The position numbers and the translations under genes are program-made. Below are positions 12,204 through 21,896 of a stretch of DNA of 64,000 nt, in pieces; the first letter of the stretch is position 1; each line of letters begins with the position of its first letter. Below the pieces are notes generated by a model that made no database searches, was not told the DNA's origin, and was given only the letters and a program-made list of their open reading frames with translations. The DNA is taken from NCBI GenBank assembly GCA_903813345.2, contig CAIIXF020000011.1, positions 30,556,166-30,620,165 on the forward strand. The letters are read 5' to 3'. Origin of the DNA: Owenia fusiformis. Its lineage: Eukaryota; Annelida; Polychaeta; Sabellida; Oweniidae.

Positions 12204-13300
12204 CATAGTACCCCGGACAAGTTGTATGATGCAGTCGTTTTTTTACTCTATATTTGCAATAGAACAACCATTCTTATTAAAATTTTCATGTTTTATTCTG
12301 AAAACAATTTCCAACATGGAAAAAAAATATTTTAACGAAATTCCCAATTTTATGATTTTGACGGGCTTTTTTCAAAAACACTACACTGTCAATAAAATAC
12401 AGGTTTTTGCTTGAACAACTTTTAACGTAATTTAAAATATTGTCTGGCTATTGAATTTTCGGCCGCCTAAAGTCTTTCCAGATATATCTGTTGCCATATT
12501 AATAATTATGTCTGATTAATGTTATTCACTTGAGTCATATTCAATATTATTACAGTGCATTAGGCCAATAAAAACTTGTTGCTTGTTTTGTGAAGTGTTC
12601 CCTAGATTGAGCCCAGATAGAGGAGGTCAATCTTCTTGTCCACGTACATGAGTTCAACCTGATCAAACTGTCCAATACTGTCCAAAATGAAGTAAAACAT
12701 TACGAATCTCCAATTTCAAGTATTCTTGGCATAAGATCCTTCGAGATGTTAATATAGCTGTGTCAAAATGTTTTCATGAAATTGTCAGGGAGACCTGACA
12801 TTTTAAAAGCATGGTACAATTTACATGCCACGGGCTTGCATGCTGAGTGAAGGTGGCGGAAAAACCCAGTGGAGAAAAGGTGCATTTTCAGAGGAAACGT
12901 GACCCAGAGTGACAAGTTTTTTTTATTGGCCTAATGCCCTGTAATAATATTAGGCCTATTGAATATGACAAAAATGAATAACAATAATCAGCCATAATTA
13001 ATATGGCATCAAATACACCTGGAAAGACTTTAGGCGGCCAAAAATTCAATAACTAGACAATCTTTGAAATGACGTTAAAAGCTTAATTGTTCAAGCAAAA
13101 CCTGTATTTTATTGACAGTGTAGTGTTTTTCAAAAAAGCCGGTCAAAATCATAAAATTGGTAATTTCGTTAAAATATTTTTTTTCCATGTTGGAAATTGT
13201 CTCCAGAATAAAATATGAAAATTGTAATAAGAATGGTTGTTCTATTGCAAATATAGAGTAAAAAAATGACTGCATCATACAACCTGTCCGGGGTACTATG
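12204..13300. mobile_element. Fold-back transposon with 380-bp arms
   Basis: The ends CATAGTACCCCGGACAAG (12204) and, in reverse, CATAGTACCCCGGACAGG (ending at 13300) start arms of about 380 bp (12204-12585 and 12911-13300). The arms stay alignable along their full length. The very similar open frames found in both arms on opposite strands (12106-12414 and 13075-13338) are therefore one repeat read twice. The spacer of about 325 bp has no coding signal. The possible TA target duplication is ambiguous because the ends are palindromic. Confidence 0.8.
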
Positions 13301-14255
13301 AATGCACGTGTGTTAAACGTATGGCCACAGTCGACCATTTCGTAGTACTACAGCACTGTGTCGCAAACACACGACACATGAAATTGCTAGGACGTCTAAT
13401 AAAGGAGTTGGAAGCACACTTTAGCGCAACGATATTTGACCTAATATTAACATACTACACATATCCTGTATGAATTTTCATTATAACCGTTTAATATACT
13501 CGTTCCGAAGGGTTATTCATCAACCTATCGCAATCATTGCGACCACCGTGTGCTCTCTACGCAGAGCATTACGGTTTAAAAAGACACTATTGAGACTTCT
13601 CTGTGGCATTTTTTCTTTATTCCTTTTTGTTTTGAATTTTTAACACCATAACATTAACTAACTACTCAATATGCAACTTTTCACCGCATAGAATTTTAAA
13701 ATATTAAGTTTGAAAATTCCATTTTTATAATGGAGCTCAATGGGAAAAACGACACAATTTGAATTATTTTCAAACGTAGCGGTGCGATTTTCTTGAAATT
13801 GACAGATATAATAAATATTGGTAAGACGAAATGTTTGAAGAAAAATGAAGAAAATTCACCGTCCTGGTTACGCAAAATATAGAAAAACGTGAAATGATCA
13901 TAAAAACCTGTAAAAATAGATTGAAGGGGATGATATTCATTTTTAATGTGCCTCCCACTACTACAGGGTAACCATAGTTTGGGTAATGGTTTACTCATTT
14001 TAAAAGCATATCTTCCAGCATGTGTATCAAGCACAAGTAATACAATAAGTGAGTTATCATTAATTGGAATGGTATTATTGTATTCCTCAGCAATGACGAC
14101 AAAAAGGTAAAATCGATCATATCACACACTAGTTCTTACCATCAGATCGATCGATTATAATGCATTTTAAACAATATGGCAATAGGTCTTCAAATTCAAG
14201 AATTGAGCTAAATTGTAAGATAATAAATAAATTGCTAATCCCTTATAACTGCATA
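13301..14255. other. Non-coding stretch left of the gypsy element
   Basis: No gene is recognised. A minus-strand open frame (about 13696-14090) contains a stretch with a possible donor, but it has no ATG in good context and no known domain. Confidence 0.35.
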
Positions 14256-14260
14256 ATCCC
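14256..14260 (+). repeat. Target-site duplication, left copy (ATCCC)
   Basis: ATCCC directly precedes the 5' LTR and recurs at 20881-20885 directly after the 3' LTR. A five-base duplication is typical of Ty3/gypsy integration. Confidence 0.9.
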
Positions 14261-14564
14261 TGTAATATAAATAAGAAGAGAAACTTACTACAAGGGCTAA
14301 ATTGCCTCAATACCAAGTTATTTTAAAGGTAACCAGAGATTTAAAAGGGCTAATTATTATGCTATAGAGGCCAAACTAGTCAGTTGAGCCCAGGTTGTCC
14401 ACATGTAAAGACATAGGCAGTTGAAGATTAGTTTTAGATATAATTTTAGGTGTGCACACTTTAGATAAGTTAGATAATCAAGATAAGTTACAAATTACAA
14501 ACGAAAGAAACATCTTACCAACAAGGAGACAAGAACAACACGCTAAGGTAATCTTTCGTTCACA
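14261..14564 (+). repeat. 5' LTR, 304 bp
   Basis: It begins TGTAATATAA and ends TTCGTTCACA. Its length equals that of the 3' LTR, and no difference was seen between them. A TATA-like TATAATTTTA lies at about 14439 and could serve as core promoter; this is inference. Confidence 0.95.
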
Positions 14565-14582
14565 TGGTGGCAGCGGTGGGAT
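14565..14582 (+). promoter_or_regulatory. Primer binding site, tRNA-Leu
   Basis: TGGTGGCAGCGGTGGGAT starts at the base after the LTR. It is complementary over 18 bases to the 3' end (including CCA) of animal tRNA-Leu with anticodon AAG or a close relative. The ATGGTGGCAGCG part is repeated immediately downstream at 14581-14592. Confidence 0.85.
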
Positions 14583-15791
14583 GGTGGCAGCGAAACAAAG
14601 AACAACGTCTCGAAGAAGAAAGAAGAATTTCCGAAAGAAAGAAGAATTTCGAAGAAGAAAGAAGAATTTTGCAGTTTGGTGAGAACACTTATTTTCTCCA
14701 ATTTTCAAAAGGACAGTTAGGATTTTGATAATTTGAATTTCAATTCTATGTTAGGGCTCAACTCAATTTATAGAAGTTTAGATGTTTAGAAGTTTAGGTA
14801 GTTTTGCATATTCTAGTGGTCCAATTTGTAGGCGTTATTTTAATAGAAGTGCAGTTAATAAAGTTTGCAATTTATAGATGGTCCCAGAAGGACAATTTCT
14901 TAGATGTCTGTTTATAGATGCTTATTGAGGTAGAACTTGATTTTCTAGAAATGCTATTTTAGAGGTGCATTCAGACGTGCATATAGAGGTGCAATTAGAT
15001 GTGCATATAGAGGTGCATAATTTAGAAGTAATTGAATTTAGCATTATAGAAGTCTATATGGTAGAAGTTCATTTATAGAGGCAATTTTGAAGTACATTCC
15101 AGAAAACTGCAATGTGTAGTCTCAATTGAGATTGATTTTAGAGGTTAGATGTTCATACAAGTTAGATTGCAATATTGATAGTTATTACAGGTCTTATGGT
15201 ACAGAGTTGCTAATCCAAGTAGCCAAGTTTAGTGCATAAGTAGCCAAGTTTAGTGTAAAATTAGCCAGCTTGAGTGTTCAGATTTCAGTGGCACTGTTGA
15301 ATTTCAAACAGCATTAAAATTACCTTGTATAAGATTAGGTATTGAGATCTCAGTCATTACATTGAATTTCATGAAATGTGGTGAAAAGGTGTGAAATGAG
15401 TTTAGTGTTGAGATTTCTTACTGATTTTTGCAGGCAGGCTTATTGACCACTTAAATAGAATTTTTAAGTGAGTGATACATTTTTAATTTACATTGACTTT
15501 ATTAGAAGGTCATAATGACTCTATTCACATCAATTGAGTGAGTTTGAATTCATGCAGAGAAAAGTTTAGCCTTTGAATTTAATCAATTAGAATTACATAA
15601 TACATTTGGCTAGACTCAAATCAAAACAAATTGCATAATGCAAATGTAAATAAACAAACTGTACATATCTAGAGTACATGTACAGTTTATTCAATTGAAT
15701 TTTGAGAGTATTTTTGATTGAGACATTTGATTGATTTTATTTCTCAATTCTGTGTGAATAGAGCAAGTTTATTTATGTAAGGGTATAAGGA
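14583..15791 (+). other. Untranslated leader of the gypsy element
   Basis: About 1.2 kb without a long frame in the gag phase. It starts with a purine-rich block of near repeats (AAGAAGAAAGAAGAATTT, 14609-14672). Degenerate repeats of the type TTTAGAAGTT and ATAGAGGTGCA follow (about 14770-15080), then AT-rich DNA. It could house packaging or dimerisation signals, but none can be identified. Confidence 0.6.
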
Positions 15792-18700
15792 ATGCCCGAT
15801 ACTAGAAACAAAACATACGATTCATTCGAAGATAGACAAAAACAAGCCAAGAAGAAGAAGAAACCAAACACAATGTCAACAGAAAAACAAGAATTTTATG
15901 AAGCTGATGAAGAAGGGGCTCAAGGAGATACCATGGACCCAATGAAACAAATGATGACAATGATGGCTGCTATGATGAAAAACAGTGAAGCAGAACGTCA
16001 ACATCAACAAATGATGATGCAGATCCAACTTAAAGAACAACATAACCTCTTAGAGGCAGAGAGACAGGAGAGATTAAGACAAGAAAAGATCCACAGAGAT
16101 GAACTCGAGGAAGAAAGGCGATTACGAGCAGAATTTAGACAACAAGAGTTGGAGTTAAGAAAGAAACCAACTGATCCACAAATCCAGAAGATGAAGGATG
16201 ATGAAGACATCGAGAATTATCTCACAGTGTTTGAGAGGACTGCAGAGATGTGCAAATGGAAGCGAGAATACTGGACTCTAAAATTAGGACCTAATCTCAC
16301 TGGTAAAGCACAGTCTGCATATGCGAGTGTTGCAGTTGAAGATGCCAAAAATTATGATGTCGTAAAAGAAGCCATTCTTCACAGATATTCCATCAATGAA
16401 GAAACCTACAGGAAACGCTTTAGATCATTAAAGAGGAACACTGGTGAAGGAATTAAAGCATTCACAATCAGACTGGAAGACACCTTTAAGAAGTGGATGA
16501 AAGATGCTGACACAATTGACAAAATCAAAGACAGAGTTCTTAAGGAGCAACTACTTAATACTCTTTCAACTGATGTTCAAACATGGGTGAAAGAAAACGA
16601 TGCTAAAACAACAGATGATGTAGTTAAGCTTGCAGATAATTTCTTAGAAGCCAGAAAAGGTGACCCACCAGTATGGAACAAAACCAAGAATACAACTTTG
16701 AAGAAGAATGTCAACACCAGCAAGACAGATGGCGCTCACAACAACTGTTACAATTGTAATGAGCCAGGGCACCAAGCCAAAGCTTGCCCTAATGAAACGC
16801 TTTGTTTCAAATGCCGTAAAACTGGGCACAAGTCGGATGAGTGCAAATCAGGACTCAGGACTGAAAGTAAAACTTCTGTTAAGTGCAACAATTGTGGCAA
16901 AGCCCACCCTACAGAAAATTGTAAAGTTGACACATCCCTCAAATGTGAAAAATGCAGTCAATATGGGCACACCACTTCAAAATGTTATGTTGGAAATAAA
17001 AGAAGATTCTTGTGTAGAGCAACTGATGACATATTTACACAGTACTTGCAAAGAGGTGATGGAACAGTTTTAGCTATGTTAAACAATGATGAAATTGAGG
17101 TGATTTTGGACACAGGAAGCTGTAAAACTATTGTGCATGGTGATCTCATTGACCTAGATGCAGTCAAACACAATGATCAAGTAAGAATGACATGCGTTCA
17201 TGGGGACAGCAAGGCATACCCCACTACTTCTGCTGACATACAGATTGGCGATAAGACTTACAATGTACAAGCTGCAGTTTCAAATGATTTACCAGCCTCT
17301 GTTATCATTGGACAAGACATCCTTAGCAGACTGGACACTGACAAGATGAATCAATATGTATATAAAAGAGGAAATAATGCATTCGTTACAACAAGACAGC
17401 AATGGAAACAGACATTACAGAGTGAAGCTGATGACAACAAGAAAAACAATGATTCTGATGTGAAACTTACTCCTGTTAAAGACATAGATGTAGATGATGA
17501 TGATTTTTGTGATGTTCCATTCAAGTTTGATGATGATCTGTTCAACAAAGATGCTGATGTAGTAAAGAGAAGAAAACCCAAGAGTGAAAGACGCCATGAT
17601 AAACACAGATATACAGAAATGAATACTGTTCCTGATAGTACTATTAATATTGAGACGCTGACAAAAGCAGATATTGCAACTCTACAAGATGATGATTCAT
17701 CACTTCGTACTATCAAGAAATCACTTAAAGAAGACCTTGACACTAATCAAACACCATACTTCATTATGAAGGAGGGTTTGATGATGAGAGAGACGACCAA
17801 AATGAGTGGTGAAAGAGTACAACAGTTAGTACTACCAAGATGTTGCAGAAGAAAAGTCCTAGAACTCGCACATAATATACCATTATCAGGTCACATGGGT
17901 ATCAAGAGGACTACAGATAGAGTTTTAAAACGATTCTTTTGGCCGGGTATTCACAGAGATGTGAAATTATTTTGCCTGTCGTGTGACATTTGCCAAAAGA
18001 CTTCCAGAAAAATGACAACAAACAGAGCGAAATTAATTCCTCTTCCCATCATTACTGAGCCATTTACCAAGATTGCCATGGATATTGTTGGTCCACTCAC
18101 AAGATCAAAGAAAGGCAACAAGTTTATTCTTGTCACTGGTGACTATGGAACAAAATTTCCTGATGCCGTGCCATTGAAGACGATAGATGAAGAACTAATG
18201 TCGCTATTTTGCCGAGTTGGGGTAGCGAGAGAAATACTCTCTGATCAAGGCACCAACTTTATGTCCAAACTGTTGAAAGAACTCTACAACATGATGGGAA
18301 TCAAGGGAATACAGTCTACTCCTTACCACCAACAAACAAATGGACAAGTGGAGCGATTTAATGGAGTTCTTGTGAAAATGCTGAAGAAATTTGTGAGCGA
18401 TGAACCAAAAAGATGGGATATTTACTTGCCCTATTTACTCTTTGCATACAGAGAAGTACCACATGCATCAACAGGATTCTCCCCATTTGAGTTGTTGTAT
18501 GGGAGACAAGTAAGAGGTCCTATTGACATACTAAGTGAACAATGGATAACTAATGCAACTAGTCCAGAAAACATCATCACTTATGTAACCAAGATGAGAG
18601 AGAAGCTTGACTCAATGGCAGAACTTTGTAAAGAAAATACTGCAAGTGCGCAAGAAAAACAGAAGAGATATTATGATGAGAAATCAAGAGATATTGAATA

Positions 18701-19733
18701 CACACCAGGTGAAACGGTCTTACTACTACTACCCTCGAGTGAGATGAAGTTAGAAGCAAAATGGCAAGGTCCTTACACTGTGATCAGACGACTCAACAAG
18801 GTCAACTATGAAATACAAGTAGATGAGAAGAAAACAAAGACGTACCATGTTAACCTACTGAAGAAGTACAATGAGAGAGAAAATGCAAGTTTCTTCTCCT
18901 ATACGATTGATGAGAGAGATTTAGATGAAGAGTCTGCCACAGAACAATGGCCCATCATTAATGCTGACAAGATGACTAAGGCTATGGTTGATACATCAAA
19001 TGATATATCCGAAGCAGAGAAAATTCAATTGACAAACCTCCTTAGCAGATATGATGATGTAATTTCTGACGAGCCAGGCCTTACTGATTTGGTTGTACAT
19101 CACATCATAACGAAAGATGCAAAACCTGTAAGACAGAGACTACGACGATTTCCTAATGCATACCAAGAGAAAGTGAAAACTAAAATCCTCGAACTAGTTG
19201 AGAATGGTATCATGGAACCATCAAACAGTGAATGGGGATCGAATTTAGTTATTGTTCCAAAGAAAGATGGAGATATCAGGCTATGTGTTGATTTCCGTGA
19301 CCTGAACAAAGTGACACAATTTGATGCATATGTCATGCCCAGAATAGATGTCATCATTGATGGACTGTCAACGGCAGTGTTTATATCTGTTATTGACCTT
19401 TGTAGAGGATTTTGGCAACTACCCTTGAATGAGGCTGACAAAGAGAAGACTAGTGTCCTTACGCCATTTGGAACATTCCAGTTCGTTAGAATGCCATTTG
19501 GGCTGCATGGCGCCCCTGCTTCTTTTCAACGAGCTATGGATATGATGATCCAAGGATCTGACGATTTTGCCGCAGCTTATTTCGATGATGTGGTCATCTT
19601 TAGTACACATTTTGAAGATCATCTTACACACATACAAGTTATAATGGAGAAACTGAGAAAACACAACCTTACAGTGAAACCATCAAAGTGTAAGTTTGGC
19701 TACAAAGAGATTGAATACCTTGGACACATATAG
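15792..19733 (+). CDS. Gag-Pol polyprotein (Gag, PR, IN, most of RT), stopped by frame break
   Basis: The frame is 1,313 codons long; an alternative ATG lies at 15873. The N-terminal part is Gag, with a Met/Gln/Glu-rich coiled segment (about residues 45-120) and a retrotransposon-gag region to about 290. Four zinc knuckles follow at 319-332, 338-351, 365-377 and 385-398; the third is one residue shorter (C-X2-C-X3-H-X4-C). The aspartic protease has its active site DTGS at 440-443, and an acidic linker follows. The integrase zinc finger is H694-X6-H701-X29-C731-X2-C734. The catalytic residues are D764, D818 and E854, with the usual 35-residue D-E spacing, and a GPY module starts at G993. Reverse transcriptase starts near 1112, with the first catalytic Asp at 1202 and the YFDD box at 1263-1266. 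The frame stops just after the YLGH motif. The protein packages element RNA, copies it and inserts the DNA. Integrase before RT is the Gmr1-type order. Confidence 0.95.
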   Translation: MPDTRNKTYDSFEDRQKQAKKKKKPNTMSTEKQEFYEADEEGAQGDTMDPMKQMMTMMAAMMKNSEAERQHQQMMMQIQLKEQHNLLEAERQERLRQEKIHRDELEEERRLRAEFRQQELELRKKPTDPQIQKMKDDEDIENYLTVFERTAEMCKWKREYWTLKLGPNLTGKAQSAYASVAVEDAKNYDVVKEAILHRYSINEETYRKRFRSLKRNTGEGIKAFTIRLEDTFKKWMKDADTIDKIKDRVLKEQLLNTLSTDVQTWVKENDAKTTDDVVKLADNFLEARKGDPPVWNKTKNTTLKKNVNTSKTDGAHNNCYNCNEPGHQAKACPNETLCFKCRKTGHKSDECKSGLRTESKTSVKCNNCGKAHPTENCKVDTSLKCEKCSQYGHTTSKCYVGNKRRFLCRATDDIFTQYLQRGDGTVLAMLNNDEIEVILDTGSCKTIVHGDLIDLDAVKHNDQVRMTCVHGDSKAYPTTSADIQIGDKTYNVQAAVSNDLPASVIIGQDILSRLDTDKMNQYVYKRGNNAFVTTRQQWKQTLQSEADDNKKNNDSDVKLTPVKDIDVDDDDFCDVPFKFDDDLFNKDADVVKRRKPKSERRHDKHRYTEMNTVPDSTINIETLTKADIATLQDDDSSLRTIKKSLKEDLDTNQTPYFIMKEGLMMRETTKMSGERVQQLVLPRCCRRKVLELAHNIPLSGHMGIKRTTDRVLKRFFWPGIHRDVKLFCLSCDICQKTSRKMTTNRAKLIPLPIITEPFTKIAMDIVGPLTRSKKGNKFILVTGDYGTKFPDAVPLKTIDEELMSLFCRVGVAREILSDQGTNFMSKLLKELYNMMGIKGIQSTPYHQQTNGQVERFNGVLVKMLKKFVSDEPKRWDIYLPYLLFAYREVPHASTGFSPFELLYGRQVRGPIDILSEQWITNATSPENIITYVTKMREKLDSMAELCKENTASAQEKQKRYYDEKSRDIEYTPGETVLLLLPSSEMKLEAKWQGPYTVIRRLNKVNYEIQVDEKKTKTYHVNLLKKYNERENASFFSYTIDERDLDEESATEQWPIINADKMTKAMVDTSNDISEAEKIQLTNLLSRYDDVISDEPGLTDLVVHHIITKDAKPVRQRLRRFPNAYQEKVKTKILELVENGIMEPSNSEWGSNLVIVPKKDGDIRLCVDFRDLNKVTQFDAYVMPRIDVIIDGLSTAVFISVIDLCRGFWQLPLNEADKEKTSVLTPFGTFQFVRMPFGLHGAPASFQRAMDMMIQGSDDFAAAYFDDVVIFSTHFEDHLTHIQVIMEKLRKHNLTVKPSKCKFGYKEIEYLGHI

Positions 19734-20380
19734 TAGGAGATGGCAAAGTGAAACCAAGCAATTCTAAAATAGAAGCAATAGAGAAATTAGGAAAACTAAC
19801 TACCAAGAAGAAGCTGAGAACCTTCCTGGGGATGACTGGATATTACAGGAAATTTATCCCAGATTATGCTCACTTAGCTTTTCCATTGACAGAACTAACC
19901 AAGAAGAGTGTACCAACAAACTTACCATACAGTAAAGAAGTAGATGATGCTACAAAGAAGCTGAAAGAAGCACTGGCTACTGAACCAATTCTGAGAAGTC
20001 CAGATTTTGGCAGAATGTTCATCGTGATAACTGATGCCTCTGAAGTTGGAATCAGTGATGTATTGAGTCAAATATTTGACGATGGTGAACACCCTGTCAT
20101 GTATGCCAGTAGGAAACTGCTCCCTCGAGAGAGAAACTATGCAGTTATAGAAAAAGAATGCTTAGCAATAGTTTGGTCAGTAGAACACATGAGATATTAC
20201 TTACTTGGTAAGCAATTTGAAATAGTCACTGACCATAACCCATTGAAATGGTTGAATGAAATGAAAAACACAAATCAAAGACTTAGTAGATGGATACTCA
20301 TTCTGCAGCAGTACAAATTTGAATTGAAACACAGACCAGGAAAGTACAATGCAGCAGCTGATTGTCTATCCAGGCTATGA
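19733..20380 (+). CDS. Out-of-frame remainder of pol: RT C-terminus and RNase H
   Basis: This frame continues the reverse transcriptase immediately after the stop in the upstream frame and has no start of its own that looks natural. It holds the connection segment (the LRTFLGMTGYYRKFIPDYA region), then RNase H with TDASEVGISDVLSQ, the IEKECLAIVW block and TDHNPLKWL, and ends in HRPGKYNAAADCLSRL and TGA. The catalytic acidic residues of RNase H are in place. The break fits a two-base duplication of TA around 19728-19732. No slippery heptamer is visible, so a disabling mutation (or a sequence error) is likelier than programmed frameshifting. This copy probably cannot make active enzyme by itself. 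Confidence 0.9.
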   Translation, partial: VGDGKVKPSNSKIEAIEKLGKLTTKKKLRTFLGMTGYYRKFIPDYAHLAFPLTELTKKSVPTNLPYSKEVDDATKKLKEALATEPILRSPDFGRMFIVITDASEVGISDVLSQIFDDGEHPVMYASRKLLPRERNYAVIEKECLAIVWSVEHMRYYLLGKQFEIVTDHNPLKWLNEMKNTNQRLSRWILILQQYKFELKHRPGKYNAAADCLSRL

Positions 20381-20562
20381 CCTGAATGTATGATTAGTGA
20401 AATGATATTGACATTTAGAAGCTGAATTTGTAAATTGACGGAAAGAAGGAAGAAGTACTTTTGCATTTGGAAAATTCATCCAAATTAATTTTAAATTTTA
20501 TCGTTGCAAGTAGCAGGATTTATGTTTTTAAAATGACAGCTTGTCTGAGTAACGACAAACTC
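20381..20562 (+). other. 3' untranslated part of the gypsy element
   Basis: About 180 bases between the RNase H stop and the polypurine tract, with no open frame of note. Neither an envelope gene nor a chromodomain is present. Confidence 0.7.
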
Positions 20563-20576
20563 AAGAAGGGGGGAGA
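20563..20576 (+). promoter_or_regulatory. Polypurine tract
   Basis: AAGAAGGGGGGAGA directly abuts the 3' LTR. It is the expected plus-strand DNA primer. Confidence 0.9.
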
Positions 20577-20880
20577 TGTAATATAAATAAGAAGAGAAAC
20601 TTACTACAAGGGCTAAATTGCCTCAATACCAAGTTATTTTAAAGGTAACCAGAGATTTAAAAGGGCTAATTATTATGCTATAGAGGCCAAACTAGTCAGT
20701 TGAGCCCAGGTTGTCCACATGTAAAGACATAGGCAGTTGAAGATTAGTTTTAGATATAATTTTAGGTGTGCACACTTTAGATAAGTTAGATAATCAAGAT
20801 AAGTTACAAATTACAAACGAAAGAAACATCTTACCAACAAGGAGACAAGAACAACACGCTAAGGTAATCTTTCGTTCACA
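20577..20880 (+). repeat. 3' LTR, 304 bp
   Basis: Same length as the 5' LTR, with TG...CA ends; no mismatch with the 5' LTR was found by eye. Confidence 0.95.
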
Positions 20881-20885
20881 ATCCC
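20881..20885 (+). repeat. Target-site duplication, right copy (ATCCC)
   Basis: Matches 14256-14260. Confidence 0.9.
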
Positions 20886-21896
20886 CTTCTCCGAATCATA
20901 CTGAACTATAATATTTCGATATGCTTATTTTAGCTGCTGTAGTTTAGGTCACTTGATGAGATATTCAGTAACATGCTAAATAATCACTCGTAATAAGCAA
21001 TATGAATTCTTCAACACAATCATTTTCAACAGCTTTTCAACACAATCATGAATTTAGTGATCTGACCCTTAAAATACTTTTCAGGGGGAAGAGTTTGTCC
21101 ACCTGTAGACGTGTAGTATCTTTTTCTAGCCATATTTTCCTATGCCTGCTGGAATACCTATTTCAGTGTGCAAGTTTAGCATTGTTTTCCCATTGATCAT
21201 TTGAGTTCTCACGTCAATATTATGTGGAAATAAAAATGATAAGATGCAAAAAGAGTAGTTTACTTTATTGTAAGAAATCAAAAATAAAATGAGGTTTGGG
21301 CAGGAAGGGAACAGGTGAAATCCTTCGGATACATGAATTAATTAATTACAGGGCGTTCCATATGTTTCAGGAATGATGCTGTGTTTTATTGGTTTTCTTT
21401 TCAATCTTACTGAATTTTTGACACAATGTGTCTACACATGTTTTGAATAAGTTAGGAAAGTTTCATATCGTGAATTTCAGTAGTCTTAATTATATGGTTG
21501 CTATAGTAACCTAGGGGTAGGGTAGGTGGAGCAGGTGTAACAATGCGCAAAGTATATGAAATATTTGTAAAAATAGTTTTTTTGTACGAAGTGTGACTAA
21601 GTATTAGATCGTTCAAGGAATGAGTTTAAACAGAGAAACAATATCTTTTTCGAAAATCTGCGACCGGATGGCTCCTATTTTTAAATTACCTTCACGAACC
21701 TTTTTTGTTGATGCAAAACAAATGTCACTGTGTCCATAGAAGCATGATTTGGCGCAGAACTATGGCGTCATAAACGATGCAACACACGTCATAAGTCAAC
21801 AATGTCTGTTACGTCATTAATCACGTGGCTAGAAACATATGTTTCCATAATAAACATTGGACTTCATTCAAACCAGCTTTAGAAACATTACCTTTT
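20886..21896. other. Non-coding stretch
   Basis: No gene is recognised. A lone GGGCGTTCCATATGTTTCAGG near 21352 resembles a transposon end, but no inverted partner was found nearby. Confidence 0.35.

Larger units (their letters stand above)
14261..20880 (+). mobile_element. Full-length Ty3/gypsy LTR retrotransposon, Gmr1-like pol order
   Basis: A 6,620-bp element with two 304-bp LTRs, TG...CA termini, a 5-bp target duplication, a primer site for tRNA-Leu, a leader of about 1.2 kb, gag-pol, and a polypurine tract. The pol domains run protease, integrase, reverse transcriptase, RNase H, so integrase lies upstream of RT as in Ty1/copia. The RT and integrase motifs are nevertheless of Ty3/gypsy type. 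This order defines the Gmr1-like group. There is no envelope gene and no chromodomain. Read by eye, the LTRs are identical, so the insertion is very recent; the pol frame is interrupted once (about 19731). Confidence 0.95.

Noticed and set aside
12106-13338. Two similar proteins on opposite strands (12106-12414 plus, 13075-13338 minus)
   Set aside because: They are the two arms of one inverted repeat and not a gene pair.
13696-14090. 112-codon minus-strand open frame near the gypsy element
   Set aside because: No proper start and no known motif; the composition is that of AT-rich non-coding DNA.
14452-14682. Frame spanning the 5' LTR, primer site and purine repeats
   Set aside because: It lies in LTR and PBS sequence; the Arg/Lys run comes from GAAGAA repeats.
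19715-19760. Programmed -1 frameshift between the two pol frames
   Set aside because: No X-XXY-YYZ heptamer or clear downstream pseudoknot, and its position inside the reverse transcriptase domain would be without precedent. A small indel is simpler.
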